Shown here piece by piece: positions 27,985 to 35,963 of a DNA stretch of 64,000 nucleotides. Within the stretch, counting starts at the first letter, position 1; each line of letters opens with the position of its first letter. Under the pieces are notes generated by a model. It searched no databases. It was given only the letters and a program-made list of their open reading frames with translations, and was not told the DNA's origin. The DNA is from Arthrobacter cheniae. Lineage in GTDB: Bacteria > Actinomycetota > Actinomycetes > Actinomycetales > Micrococcaceae. A program made the translations under genes and the position numbers. Location of the stretch: assembly GCF_003602275.1 (NCBI RefSeq), contig NZ_QZVT01000005.1, positions 134,895-198,894 of the forward strand, given 5' to 3'.

Positions 27985-28596
27985 TCAGAGGGCTCCGCTC
28001 TCCCGCACCAGGACGAGCGCCTCCTCGACCTCGACCACCCTCCCCTGCTGCGCTCCGGAGATCAGGCGCACTGTGCGGCGGAAGGAGGCGTCATCACCCG
28101 TGCCCGCGCGGAAGGCGGGCAGGTGTGCGAGCACGGCGGAGCGGCGCAACCAGGCGTCGTCCGCACTCGCCCAGCGGTCCAGGACCACACGGGCGCGGAC
28201 GGCATCCTGTCCTGTCAGTCGCAGGAGGAGGTGCCCGACGACGTCGACGGCGAGCGGATCCACGAGTTCGGGCACCTGTGCCGATCGGAGGAACCCCTCG
28301 ATGCGCGTCAGGTCCGAGTGCCGTAGGAGCTCCACCGCCGACTGCAGCAGGACCACGGCCGCCAATCGTCGCTCGAACACCGGCCGGGACCACAGCTCGG
28401 AAGCGAGCGCGGTGACGTCGTCGTGCCCGAGTCCCGGGTAGCGGCGCTCCGCGTTGCGGATGGTGCCGCGCACGGCGCCGACCGACGCGCCGTAGTACTC
28501 GAGGTGTGGGCCGTAGCGGCGTTCGTGGTCCTCCGCGCGTTCCCATGAACTCTCGTACTGCAGTGACTCGTCGATGAACTCGGCGGGCTCGCTCAC
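27985..28596 (-). CDS. DNA alkylation repair (AlkD-like HEAT) protein
   Basis: 203 residues from GTG 28596, with GAGGAGGAACACACCC giving a fine ribosome binding site. The N-terminal half (YYGASVGAVRGTIRNAERRYP, ELWSRPVFERRLAAVVLL) matches AlkC/AlkD-type DNA glycosylases, which flip out alkylated purines without base insertion. The C-terminus ends a few helices earlier than usual and with a non-typical EVEEALVLVRESGAL tail, so it may be truncated. It is 14 bases downstream of a CPBP-like membrane protein gene on the same strand. Confidence 0.7.
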   Translation of the reverse strand: MSEPAEFIDESLQYESSWERAEDHERRYGPHLEYYGASVGAVRGTIRNAERRYPGLGHDDVTALASELWSRPVFERRLAAVVLLQSAVELLRHSDLTRIEGFLRSAQVPELVDPLAVDVVGHLLLRLTGQDAVRARVVLDRWASADDAWLRRSAVLAHLPAFRAGTGDDASFRRTVRLISGAQQGRVVEVEEALVLVRESGAL

Positions 28597-28610
28597 GGGT
28601 GTGTTCCTCC

Positions 28611-29507
28611 TCAGTAGATGAAGATGTCGATCCACGCCCGGTTGTGGGCGTGGATCAGCACGAGGAACAGGACGAAGTCGAAGAGGAGGTGCACGCAGAT
28701 GATGTAGGAGAGCGATCGGGTCCTGGTGAAGATGAAGGCCTGCAGGAGGGCGAAGGGGAAGATGAACAGCGGCGCCCAGGCGTGGAAGCCGAGTTCCCAC
28801 AGGAAGGACGTGAAGAGGACGGCCTGCAGGACGTTCGCCTGCGCCATGGGCAGGTGCCGGCGCAGGAGGGCGAAGGCAGTGCAGATGAAGAACAGCTCGT
28901 CCCAGATGCCCAGCCCGTTGGTGCCGAGGAACAGTCGGGCGACTTCTGCGGGCTCGTCCGAGGCGGGCCAGTTCGTGTAGACCCCGGTATTGAGCATGTA
29001 GACGGGCAGCAGGGCATACCCGATGACGACGACGGCGGGCAGGTACCACTTCTCGGTCCGCGTCCACGGCTCCCCGGTGCGCACGGGGAAGGTGACCGCA
29101 TGATCCCGGTAGGCGAAGCGCGACACCGCGTAAGGTACGCCGACTGCCAGGATCATGGCCGCCCCCATAACACCCATGTGCTGGGGGCTGATGTCCGTGG
29201 TGATGGGGACGAGGCTCATGACCGTGAGACCGAACGCGATGAGCAGGAGGTCCCGGAACAGCGGGCGATCGATGATGGCGGACGTCACGAGGGCCAGCAC
29301 CATGAGCCCGTAGCCGGCGGCAGGCATATGCAGGACGAGAAGGAGGAAGCCTGAGAGAGACACCATCGCGGCGGGGATCAGCTGGCGCGACGGTGTGTTC
29401 CAGGCCCCCTGCTTCCAGGCGCGCGTGGCCCTCCGCGTCACGCCTTCCCGCCGCAGGTCCTGCGCTGCCGGTTCGGCTTGCTGCTCCACGTGATCCTGCT
29501 CCTCCAT
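28611..29507 (-). CDS. CPBP-like intramembrane protease family protein
   Basis: 298 residues, about eight membrane segments. The C-terminal part shows a CPBP-like arrangement: GIWDELFFICTAFALLRRHLP (in place of the usual EExxxR), SFLWELGFHAW (FxxxH) and VHLLFDFVLF (third motif). The first glutamate is replaced by aspartate, so proteolytic activity is uncertain. The ATG at 29507 has no convincing ribosome binding site; a later start is possible. It probably shares a transcript with the AlkD-like gene. Confidence 0.68.
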   Translation of the reverse strand: MEEQDHVEQQAEPAAQDLRREGVTRRATRAWKQGAWNTPSRQLIPAAMVSLSGFLLLVLHMPAAGYGLMVLALVTSAIIDRPLFRDLLLIAFGLTVMSLVPITTDISPQHMGVMGAAMILAVGVPYAVSRFAYRDHAVTFPVRTGEPWTRTEKWYLPAVVVIGYALLPVYMLNTGVYTNWPASDEPAEVARLFLGTNGLGIWDELFFICTAFALLRRHLPMAQANVLQAVLFTSFLWELGFHAWAPLFIFPFALLQAFIFTRTRSLSYIICVHLLFDFVLFLVLIHAHNRAWIDIFIY

Positions 29508-29638
29508 CCATGCGCGCCTGCCCCCGCGCCACGCCGCCTCGCTCGTCGGCTCCCATGCCGGCCCAGTGCCATTGTCTCCCGACGCTGCTCGGGTCCACCA
29601 CTTCCTCGACCCGACCGGGTCGGTGCAAGACTGGGACC

Positions 29639-30523
29639 ATGCGTGAGCTCGTCATCCTCGGTACGGCGTCCCAGGTACCCACCAGGACCCGCAACCACAA
29701 CGGGTACTTCCTGCGGTGGGAGCGCGAGGGCCTCCTGTTCGACCCCGGCGAGGGTACGCAGCGGCAGATGATCCACGCCGGCGTCTCAGCCTCGAAGATC
29801 ACGAGGATCTGCCTCACCCATGTCCATGGGGACCATTGCTTCGGGCTTCCCGGCGTGCTGTCCCGGATGGTGCTCGACGGCGTGGCGCACCCTGTACACC
29901 TCCACTACCCCGCGTCCGGCGGGGACGTGGTGCGGGCCCTCGTCTCCCTCGCGACACCGGGACTCGACCTCCACCTGCACCCGCATGGCACGGCCGGCCC
30001 GATTGCCGACGGCATCGAGGTCGAGCCGCTGCGTCACCGTATCGAGGCGTTCGGCTACCGGGTGGTCGAGCCGGACGGGCGGACCTTCCTCCCCCCGCTC
30101 CTCGAGGCAGCAGGTATCACGGGGCCGGACGTCGGGCTGCTACAACGGGAGGGCCGCCTCGGTCCCGTCCGCCTCGAGGACGTCAGCGTGCACCGGCCGG
30201 GGCTCCGGTTCGGCTTCGTGATGGACACGGGGGTGTGTGACGGCGCCTTCGCGCTCGCCGACGGTGCCGACCTGCTCGTCGCCGAGAGCACCTTCAGCAA
30301 CGATGACGCAGCCCTCGCCGATCAGTACCTGCATCTCACCGCGGGGCAGGCCGGTGCCCTTGCCGGCAGCGGTGGAGCCGGCAGCCTCGTCCTCACCCAC
30401 TTCTCGTCGAGGTACGACGACGTCGGGCTCCTGGCCGCGCAGGCACGCGGAACGGCTGGCGCGACGACGGTCATCGCGGCGTCGGACCTGGACCACATCC
30501 CGTTCCCGTCGCGCCGGGGTTGA
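29639..30523 (+). CDS. Ribonuclease Z-like metallo-beta-lactamase protein
   Basis: 294 residues from ATG 29639. It begins with the RNase Z signature LVILGTASQVPTRTRNHNG and carries LTHVHGDHCFGLPGVL (HxHxDH), FGFVMDTGVCD and LVLTHFSSRY with the late histidine. RNase Z trims tRNA 3' ends; some actinobacterial members of this branch act on other phosphodiesters. Length is slightly short of classical 305-330-residue enzymes. Divergent from the CPBP gene, with a 131-base gap. Confidence 0.85.
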   Translation: MRELVILGTASQVPTRTRNHNGYFLRWEREGLLFDPGEGTQRQMIHAGVSASKITRICLTHVHGDHCFGLPGVLSRMVLDGVAHPVHLHYPASGGDVVRALVSLATPGLDLHLHPHGTAGPIADGIEVEPLRHRIEAFGYRVVEPDGRTFLPPLLEAAGITGPDVGLLQREGRLGPVRLEDVSVHRPGLRFGFVMDTGVCDGAFALADGADLLVAESTFSNDDAALADQYLHLTAGQAGALAGSGGAGSLVLTHFSSRYDDVGLLAAQARGTAGATTVIAASDLDHIPFPSRRG

Positions 30524-30584
30524 CGACAACCCTCGATCCTTCGTCGGCGGCGTCTGCTTGTGACCGGCGGAACGCTGCTCCAAC

Positions 30585-30785
30585 TCACGGCCGAGTATCC
30601 ACTCTTGATCCGTAGGTTCTCCTGTAATTGATGACCAGAAGAGCCGCGACGATGCCGCAGATGATTCCGGTGGTCATCTCGCCCCACTCCGACCGCTCAG
30701 GCAGGGAGAAGAAAAAGTAGCCGAGGCCACCCACAGCGTTGATGAGAAGTAGAGCGATGGCCGCTAACCACGTGTTTTTCGGCAT
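30585..30785 (-). CDS. Small two-segment membrane protein
   Basis: 66 residues: MPKNTWLAAIALLLINAVGG, then a short loop (SLPERSEWGEMTTG) and a second hydrophobic segment IICGIVAALLVIN, ending in a basic tail. No family is recognised. The ribosome binding region (GGTAGCCGGT) is weak. Lies directly downstream of a decayed gene on the same strand. Confidence 0.5.
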   Translation of the reverse strand: MPKNTWLAAIALLLINAVGGLGYFFFSLPERSEWGEMTTGIICGIVAALLVINYRRTYGSRVDTRP

Positions 30786-30827
30786 ACCGGCTACCGTAGT
30801 GCGCTGTCGAGAGATCGATGTGGCGCG

Positions 30828-31440
30828 CCTTGAGCCTCGCCTTCCTCACCTGCTCGTCAGCGGTAAGCCGAACGGTCACCAGACTCAGTCCGGCTACAGC
30901 ATGCTCATATCGCGGAACAGCCGCCATTCCTTCGATCACGCCGGCAAGGACGAGTGTTGTTATGTCAACGGCCGCGTAGTTCGCTGCCAGCGACGCAAGA
31001 TTGACAAGCTCGAGCCTGTGATTGAACGGGTCACCTTCCAGCGGTGGCCATGCCTGACGGACTCGATCAGGATCGATGACCGCATATGAAATGGCTTGGC
31101 GGTGAGTAAGTTTCCCATCGTCGCACCAGCCACGGATCCCAGCGGAAGCGAAAAAGGACATCAGGGGCGGTACGGTAACCCGGAGTCGCTCTTTTCCACC
31201 ACTCCCGTGGGGTCTCACCGAATACACGTGCTTATAGTGTCGCTGCGACTCAGGTGCCTCGAGCGCTTCCCGTAACCCCACGAGACCGAAGACAAAAGCG
31301 GCGGCCTGCGAGAAGAACCCGGGCCCACCGCACCTGCGATTGCCAATTCTGTTGGATCGACCACCTCGAAGGGCCAACCGCGTGCAACCGCTCGCGTGCG
31401 GATCGGCTGGAGCTTCGGGTGCAGCTCCCCCACTGTCGGT
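30828..31440 (-). pseudogene. Decayed tandem: frameshifted orphan-family gene and nucleoside-kinase-like fragment
   Basis: Two broken coding pieces on the minus strand. First, GELHPKLQPIRTRAVAR...VGPG in one frame, then FGLVGLREALEAPESQRHYK and HVYSVRPHG in another: together they match the intact gene at 47688-48068, with a shift near 31310. Second, YAVIDPDRVRQAWPPLEGDP through VRLTADEQVRKARLKARH resembles the middle and C-terminal part of a small P-loop nucleoside/gluconate kinase-like protein, but no Walker A motif precedes it. One long open frame (30697-31461) runs through both by chance and is not a single protein. Confidence 0.65.
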
Positions 31441-31474
31441 GCGTCGTCGTCGATGAACCACCCCCGACAGATTC

Positions 31475-31517
31475 GCCTGAGTACATGAAGGGCAGGGTTC
31501 CCTTCATGTACTCAGGC
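31475..31517. repeat. Perfect 18-bp inverted repeat (hairpin)
   Basis: An 18-base arm starting GCCTGAGTACATGAAGGG is followed by the 7-base loop CAGGGTT and its exact complement. It is not followed by a T-run on either strand. It sits just beyond the start of the frameshifted orphan-family copy and could be a terminator, a transposon relic or a recombination hairpin. Confidence 0.75.
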
Positions 31518-31660
31518 AGGGAGACTCGTGCGCCGCTCGGCTCGCAATGCCGCCGGGGCTAGACCGCATGACGTGCCCTTGGAGAGGAGGATGCACCGCG
31601 ATAAGGACTGCCATGGGCGCTGGTACCGGTAAGTTGTACGCGGTGAGGTCAGGGGAACGT

Positions 31661-32413
31661 ATGGAAAAGCAGGGAGCACGAGCCCGTTATCTGCTCGAGC
31701 ACGCCGGGGACTATCTGTGCCTTCAGTGGAGGTCGGGGATCACCGTGGAAGCCGCGGATGTGGTGTCTGCGACGATGGCGGTCACTGCCGCATCCCCCGA
31801 CGGTCCACGTCCCCTCCTGGTGCGCATCAACCTCATCGAACACATCACCGCGGAAGCCAAACAACTTCTGATCAGGGACATCTGCTCCTCCCGCACAGCC
31901 ATCATCGGCGCCGACGACATGGGTAGGGTCCTCACCGCCTTCACCCATCGGTCGGTGACGCCCACCCGGTACTTCACCGATGACGAGGAGGCCACCGAAT
32001 GGTTGCTCGATGAAACGCGTGAGCACCCCAGCATCTTCGGTGAAAGCTACGGGGTCGAGAAAGCCTTCACCTCGGAAATGCGCGACGGGGTGCTGTGGGT
32101 GACATGGGCGCAGGCCATGCACATCACGGACGCCATTGCGGAGAACATCGTATTACGGGCCGAGTTCATGAATCCCACATCGTGTCCGCCCATGCTCCTG
32201 GAACTCCAGCAGGTCATGTCAGCGACGGACAACGCGATGAGAATCCTCGCCGACGGGTTGAACATCGCTGCCCTGGCCGTCGTCAGCGCGGATCCCCGCG
32301 GTCAAGCGCTCATCACCTACTACAAGCAGCGGTCGCACCCGCCCTACACAACCCGCCACTTCAGCACCACCGAGGAAGCCGAGCACTGGCTGACCCTCAT
32401 ACCGACGCCGTAG
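31661..32413 (+). CDS. Tandem-duplicated STAS/SpoIIAA-like domain protein
   Basis: 250 residues from ATG 31661, with AGGGGAACGT upstream. Two copies of one domain are visible: about 15-115 (LCLQWRSGITVEAADVV ... PTRYFTDDEEATEWLLD) and about 133-248 (LWVTWAQAMHITDAIAEN ... TTRHFSTTEEAEHWLTL). Each ends in the same F-[ST]-x-x-EEA-x-x-WL helix seen in actinobacterial SpoIIAA-like proteins. STAS domains usually bind partner proteins in sigma-factor or phosphorelay control; no kinase or phosphatase partner is next to it. Soluble. Assignment is by pattern only. Confidence 0.6.
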   Translation: MEKQGARARYLLEHAGDYLCLQWRSGITVEAADVVSATMAVTAASPDGPRPLLVRINLIEHITAEAKQLLIRDICSSRTAIIGADDMGRVLTAFTHRSVTPTRYFTDDEEATEWLLDETREHPSIFGESYGVEKAFTSEMRDGVLWVTWAQAMHITDAIAENIVLRAEFMNPTSCPPMLLELQQVMSATDNAMRILADGLNIAALAVVSADPRGQALITYYKQRSHPPYTTRHFSTTEEAEHWLTLIPTP

Positions 32414-32490
32414 CGTCAAGGTAGCGCCCCACACCTACAGGGTGTTTCCCGTGACCGCAGGCCGATCCTTCCCAAGAGCAGTGAAGATGT

Positions 32491-32994
32491 TCAGAGCTTC
32501 GTGACGCTGCTCGGCAGTTCTGCTGCGTAACCGGTGAGTGACCGCTTGTAGCCATCCAGCGTTGGGATGAGGGCCAGTAGTGCTGTCCTGAGCGCGTCCC
32601 CATGTCTGCCCTCATCGTGCAACGCCAGGGCCAGGAATGCCTGGCGCGCTCCCTCGTCCATACCGGCATCGGGCATTGATTCGAGAATCGACACAGCCTC
32701 GGCGGACTCGCCGACGTTGCGCAGGGTGCTCGCGAGTTGGATGGACGCACGCAGGGCGCTCGTGCCCTCCAGTCCCGCTTCGAAAGCTTGCCTGTACAGC
32801 GGGATCGCGTCGTTCTCGAGACCCAGGGAATCGTACACACCGGCCAACTCGAACAGGGACTCTGCATCACCCTCGGGCCGCTCGGACAGAAGCTCGCGCA
32901 TCCTTACGATGGAGCCTTGCGGATCGTCGTCGTCGAAGTCCTGCTCATAGAAGCGATCGACCTTCTGCTGCCACGCTGTCACTGTCACTGTCAT
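32491..32994 (-). CDS. Tetratricopeptide-repeat protein
   Basis: 167 residues, all helical. Repeats such as ESLFELAGVYDSLGLENDAIPLYRQ, ASIQLASTLRNVGESAEAVS and QAFLALALHDEGRHGDALRT are TPR units; similar single-domain proteins are common in bacilli and actinobacteria as adaptor proteins. Start ATG 32994, preceded by a weak ribosome binding site. Convergent with the STAS-like gene. No specific partner can be named. Confidence 0.78.
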   Translation of the reverse strand: MTVTVTAWQQKVDRFYEQDFDDDDPQGSIVRMRELLSERPEGDAESLFELAGVYDSLGLENDAIPLYRQAFEAGLEGTSALRASIQLASTLRNVGESAEAVSILESMPDAGMDEGARQAFLALALHDEGRHGDALRTALLALIPTLDGYKRSLTGYAAELPSSVTKL

Positions 32995-33025
32995 GCCATC
33001 AGCTTGTCAGGTCACCCTGATGCGT

Positions 33026-33532
33026 TCATACCGTGCGGCTGATGCGGAATTGCCGGTAGTAGCTGTCCTCGTTCAGGAAAGTCCCAAGCCCGCCTCTCCC
33101 TGTTTCCTCCATCCCGACGGAGCGCAGGATGCGTAGTGATGCTGTGTTGGCGGCCAAGGCTTCCGCCCAGACACGCTCGAGCCCCAGTTCCCCGAAGCCG
33201 TACATGAGACCGGCTGCGGCGGCTCGTCGCCCCAGACCCTGCCTCCAGCGGTGGGAGGGTCCGATGACGAACCCGAGTTCCTTCTCTCCCGGGTCCAAAC
33301 CGTGAAGATCCACGTACCCGACCAATGGGCCCTCGGCAGGGTCTTCGACCGCCAGCCGGATCAGCTCAGCAGGCGGGTCGGTGACCTGCCCCACCCAGAA
33401 GTCGTGCAGGGCGGCGCGAGACGTTGCAGTCCATCCGGCGTGCTGGCAGAAGAGACCGTCCCCGCCCCATTCAGCCAGAACAGGTGCGTCCTTGCACAGC
33501 AGAGGCCGCAGACTCAGCGCAGGTGGGTTCAT
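33026..33532 (-). CDS. GNAT N-acetyltransferase
   Basis: 168 residues. RimJ/RimL-type pattern: MNPPALSLRPL start, GYVDLHGLDPGEKELGFVIG, the acetyl-CoA loop HRWRQGLGRRAAAAGL, and AANTASLRILRSVGMEETG. The pseudogene at 44238-44600 is a close paralogue. Possible roles are resistance to an amine-containing compound or protein acetylation; nothing selects one. 31 bases upstream of the TPR gene on the same strand. Confidence 0.85.
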   Translation of the reverse strand: MNPPALSLRPLLCKDAPVLAEWGGDGLFCQHAGWTATSRAALHDFWVGQVTDPPAELIRLAVEDPAEGPLVGYVDLHGLDPGEKELGFVIGPSHRWRQGLGRRAAAAGLMYGFGELGLERVWAEALAANTASLRILRSVGMEETGRGGLGTFLNEDSYYRQFRISRTV

Positions 33533-33720
33533 GTCCTCAACCTATCGGGAAGCCTTCGGTACCTCAGGCGGTGGTGAGCGTCGGCTCGCGTTCACCGGGT
33601 ATGGAGTCGAAGCCCGGTAAGCCTCGTTCAGCGAGTGCCAACAACTCCGTATACGGATCCTCTTGCGAATACTGTTGACGGCGATCGCGGTGGTCGGTCA
33701 TGTGGCGCGAGGCTCACGGG

Positions 33721-33933
33721 GTGGCTCAAATAGTCTGGATCGTGTGTCAGGACGAGACACCGCACAACGCAGTTCGAGGAGTGTACGAGACAGAAGCTGA
33801 GGCGAGGAGCCTCGCGGACGATATTCAGGACCGCTTCCCCCAACGGTGTGATTCACTTCAGCTGGGTAGTCGGAACACGCTAAGACCAGGGCACTCGCTA
33901 CTCAACCTGAAACGCCTATCGCCCGTTATCTGA
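33721..33933 (+). CDS. Small hypothetical protein
   Basis: About 70 residues from GTG 33721, chosen because GAGG lies 8 bases upstream; an ATG at 33700 is an alternative. The pattern VWIVCQDETPHNAVRGVYETEAEARSLADDIQ resembles small beta-alpha domains that recur beside toxin or phage genes, but I do not recognise a named family. The C-terminal third looks non-conserved. Confidence 0.42.
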   Translation: MAQIVWIVCQDETPHNAVRGVYETEAEARSLADDIQDRFPQRCDSLQLGSRNTLRPGHSLLNLKRLSPVI

Positions 33934-33999
33934 ATCGTCCGCTATCGGATCCCTCACAGTGCTCTGCTGAAGGGCTCCGAGAGTGCTCATCGTGGTACC

Positions 34000-34584
34000 T
34001 CACAGCGCTGGCTGGGTACTGCCGAAACTCACCCTTATAGGGCAGTCCGCTGCTTCTGAGTAACGGTGCTCAAGGTCGGATACCTCAGATATTGCCCGGA
34101 GTGATTCATCCAGTATCACGTTGGCGCTGGAACCGTCCGGCTCCAGGGAGAAGGCCCGCACGTTCGGGTCCGTCTGCAGCAATCCTTCCCCAAACTCCCG
34201 CACGTGGCCAGGCGAACAGGACACCTGATCCACCGTGATATCGAGCTGGGGGAATTTGTCGAGGACATCCTGCATCTGCGGCGTCGGCTCCCCGAACCAG
34301 CGAACACGGATCTTCTGTCGGTCGATGACCTCGACCGAAGCGAACTGTTCCTCACTCTGCAGCTCACCCGTGATTTCGCTAGCGGCCGTTGACACATCGC
34401 CCTCCGCTACAGACGCTCGCGATTCGAGGGGCGAGTCGGTTGTCAGGGAAGGCGGTTCGCCGGCATCAGTCTCCCAGGACGATTCCCCGGTGTCTGGCCT
34501 CGATCCAGGGTTCTCGTCCATCACACCGCACGACACGAGCACCCCCACCACGAGAAGTGCCAGACACGTCCGCACACTATTCAT
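34000..34584 (-). CDS. Hypothetical lipoprotein
   Basis: 194 residues. The signal MNSVRTCLALLVVGVLVSC ends in a VSC lipobox, followed by an acidic Ser/Thr/Glu-rich linker to about residue 75 and a compact domain with two further cysteines (QVSCSPGHVREFG and EAADCPIRVSFG) that could form a disulfide outside the cell. No family is recognised. Single gene; the region before it (34585-34648) holds its promoter, without a clear motif. Confidence 0.65.
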   Translation of the reverse strand: MNSVRTCLALLVVGVLVSCGVMDENPGSRPDTGESSWETDAGEPPSLTTDSPLESRASVAEGDVSTAASEITGELQSEEQFASVEVIDRQKIRVRWFGEPTPQMQDVLDKFPQLDITVDQVSCSPGHVREFGEGLLQTDPNVRAFSLEPDGSSANVILDESLRAISEVSDLEHRYSEAADCPIRVSFGSTQPAL

Positions 34585-34648
34585 TGCCCCCCTTAGGTGC
34601 CTCCACAGTACTGGCGGGGTCCTTTACGCAACAGGTCCCTGTTGCCGA

Positions 34649-34770
34649 AGCTATCTGCTTGTGGTGCTCCGGCTGTTGGCAAATTGTTCGGCGAGCACAG
34701 TAAGTCCGCAGCTATCTGCTTGTGGTGCTCCGGCCTTTGGCAGATTGTTCGGCGAGCACAGTAAGTCCGC
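34649..34770. repeat. 61-bp tandem duplication covering the 3' end of a small gene
   Basis: Two adjacent 61-base copies (34649-34709 and 34710-34770) differ at three positions. On the minus strand each encodes the same C-terminal tail and stop codon (LAEQ, one variable position, then RSTTSR and stop), so the second copy of the tail is now untranslated downstream sequence. Confidence 0.9.
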
Positions 34771-34960
34771 AGCTGAGGAGGAAGCTGAGCATGAGCACCA
34801 CCAGTCCCGAGACAGCGGCAATTGAGTAACTACCGGGTTGAGCTACTGAATCGACGACGGGTTCCTGGAAGTACCAGATGGTGCTCGCGGCTGTGACCCC
34901 GAGGACTGCGATGAGTGCGGTAACGATCCATGAAAGGACGCTCAGGTGCCAAACCTTCAT
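34712..34960 (-). CDS. Small two-segment membrane protein
   Basis: 82 residues from ATG 34960, with GGGGGCAGC upstream. Two hydrophobic segments: VLSWIVTALIAVLGVTAAS and SIAAVSGLVVLMLSFLLSCG, separated by an outside loop (YFQEPVVDSVAQPGS). A longer frame to 35098 exists but lacks a ribosome binding site. The last 18 codons and the stop lie inside a tandem 61-bp duplication. Function unknown. Confidence 0.6.
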   Translation of the reverse strand: MKVWHLSVLSWIVTALIAVLGVTAASTIWYFQEPVVDSVAQPGSYSIAAVSGLVVLMLSFLLSCGLTVLAEQSAKGRSTTSR

Positions 34961-35070
34961 GCTGCCCCCATACGTCGTTTCAGGTGAGCGTAGCGTGAGT
35001 CGAGTGAGCACCCCCGAATTCGGCCCAGGGAGGTGCGCACAGGAGCTTCGGCGTTCGCGAGCTGTCCTGA

Positions 35071-35469
35071 ACGCTGCCTCGTATCGGCGGTGGCGCATGG
35101 CTCCTCGGGCTCACCGCCTGGGCCTTCATTTCAGATGGACTGGCCGTCACCTTCGAATTACGCCGCTTTGTCACCAGGCTTCTCTGGCTCGGTCTCGGGA
35201 TCGCCCTAACGGCAACGCTTCTCGGTCTGGCCATCTTCTGGTCGAATCCATGGGCCTATCTACTTGCTTTCATCCCCGGTGTTCTGCTGCTTCTCGACCA
35301 CTATGCGCGGCGACCGTGGCGAGCAGCGACGGACTGCCTGCTCGGCGTTGTTCTCCTAACGCTGCTCATCGCCTTGCCGGCATTCTGGTTGTCACTCGAA
35401 GGATCGTTCGCCGGAATCCCAGCGCTCAGCGGCTTCGGCGTCACATGGCTAACCAGGCCCCGGGACTAA
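35071..35469 (+). pseudogene. Membrane protein reading frame without a start codon
   Basis: A continuous frame of 132 codons from just after the TGA at 35068-35070 to TAA at 35467. It reads as a convincing integral membrane protein: AWLLGLTAWAFISDGLAVTF, LLWLGLGIALTATLLGLAIFW, AYLLAFIPGVLLLLDHYARR and LLGVVLLTLLIALPAFWLSL. No ATG, GTG or TTG occurs in frame before its first membrane segments, so either a frameshift near 35070 has cut off its start or a rare start codon (CTG, ATC) is used. Codon use is normal for the region. Function unknown. Confidence 0.6.
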
Positions 35470-35534
35470 CCAACGCACCATTTCATCAGGGGTGACGCAC
35501 CGGACCGGTGACGAAGCGCATTCGGTGTAAGGAG

Positions 35535-35852
35535 CTAGATGACGTCGTAGAGGATCTGACCGAGCTTCGCGATCGTGTCCTCGTTCCGCCGGTAGTACGA
35601 CCACTGACCGGCCCGGGTGACTGTCACCAGGTTCGCCCGCTGCAGGCTGGACATGAGCTGCGATGCCGTGGACTGCGACACCTCCGCCCGCGCCTGAATG
35701 TACTTGAGGCACACTCCGTGCTCCCTGGTCGCCGAGTCCTCCGGCGCGAAGGATTCTGGGTCCTTCAGCCAACCCAGGATCGCCAGACGAGTCGGATGCC
35801 CGAGCGCCTTGAAGACCGGCACCAAGTCGAGGGCGTCTGCTGCAATCTCCAC
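35535..35852 (-). CDS. ArsR-family regulator divergent from an APC permease
   Basis: About 105 residues from GTG 35852 (an upstream GTG at 35876 adds 8). A winged-helix ArsR domain: LVPVFKALGHPTRLAILGWL, then a short insert with one cysteine (EHGVCLKYIQ), and the recognition part AEVSQSTASQLMSSLQRANL with the wing VTRAGQWSYYRRNED. Divergently placed from the permease at 35964, with an inverted repeat in between, so it likely represses that gene and itself. The inducer is unknown. Confidence 0.85.
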   Translation of the reverse strand: MEIAADALDLVPVFKALGHPTRLAILGWLKDPESFAPEDSATREHGVCLKYIQARAEVSQSTASQLMSSLQRANLVTVTRAGQWSYYRRNEDTIAKLGQILYDVI

Positions 35853-35860
35853 ACGCCGAG

Positions 35861-35918
35861 CATATCGATAAACCACGATGATGTGCTAAACCTTGGTTCA
35901 TCGCAAAATCGCGATATG
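35861..35918. promoter_or_regulatory. Inverted-repeat half-sites between the ArsR gene and the permease
   Basis: CATATCG at 35861-35867 and its complement CGATATG at 35912-35918 flank an A/T-rich stretch, with ATCGCGAT overlapping the right arm. Such paired dyads are usual operators for divergent ArsR-regulated promoters; here this is an inference from position and symmetry. Confidence 0.45.
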
Positions 35919-35963
35919 TACTGTCCCGAACGGCCGGGCCAGCTGAGATCTGCGGAGGAATCC

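Noticed and set aside
35508-35963. Long N-terminal extension of the APC permease frame
   Set aside because: It runs antisense through the ArsR gene and the operator region; the ATG at 35964 has a strong ribosome binding site.
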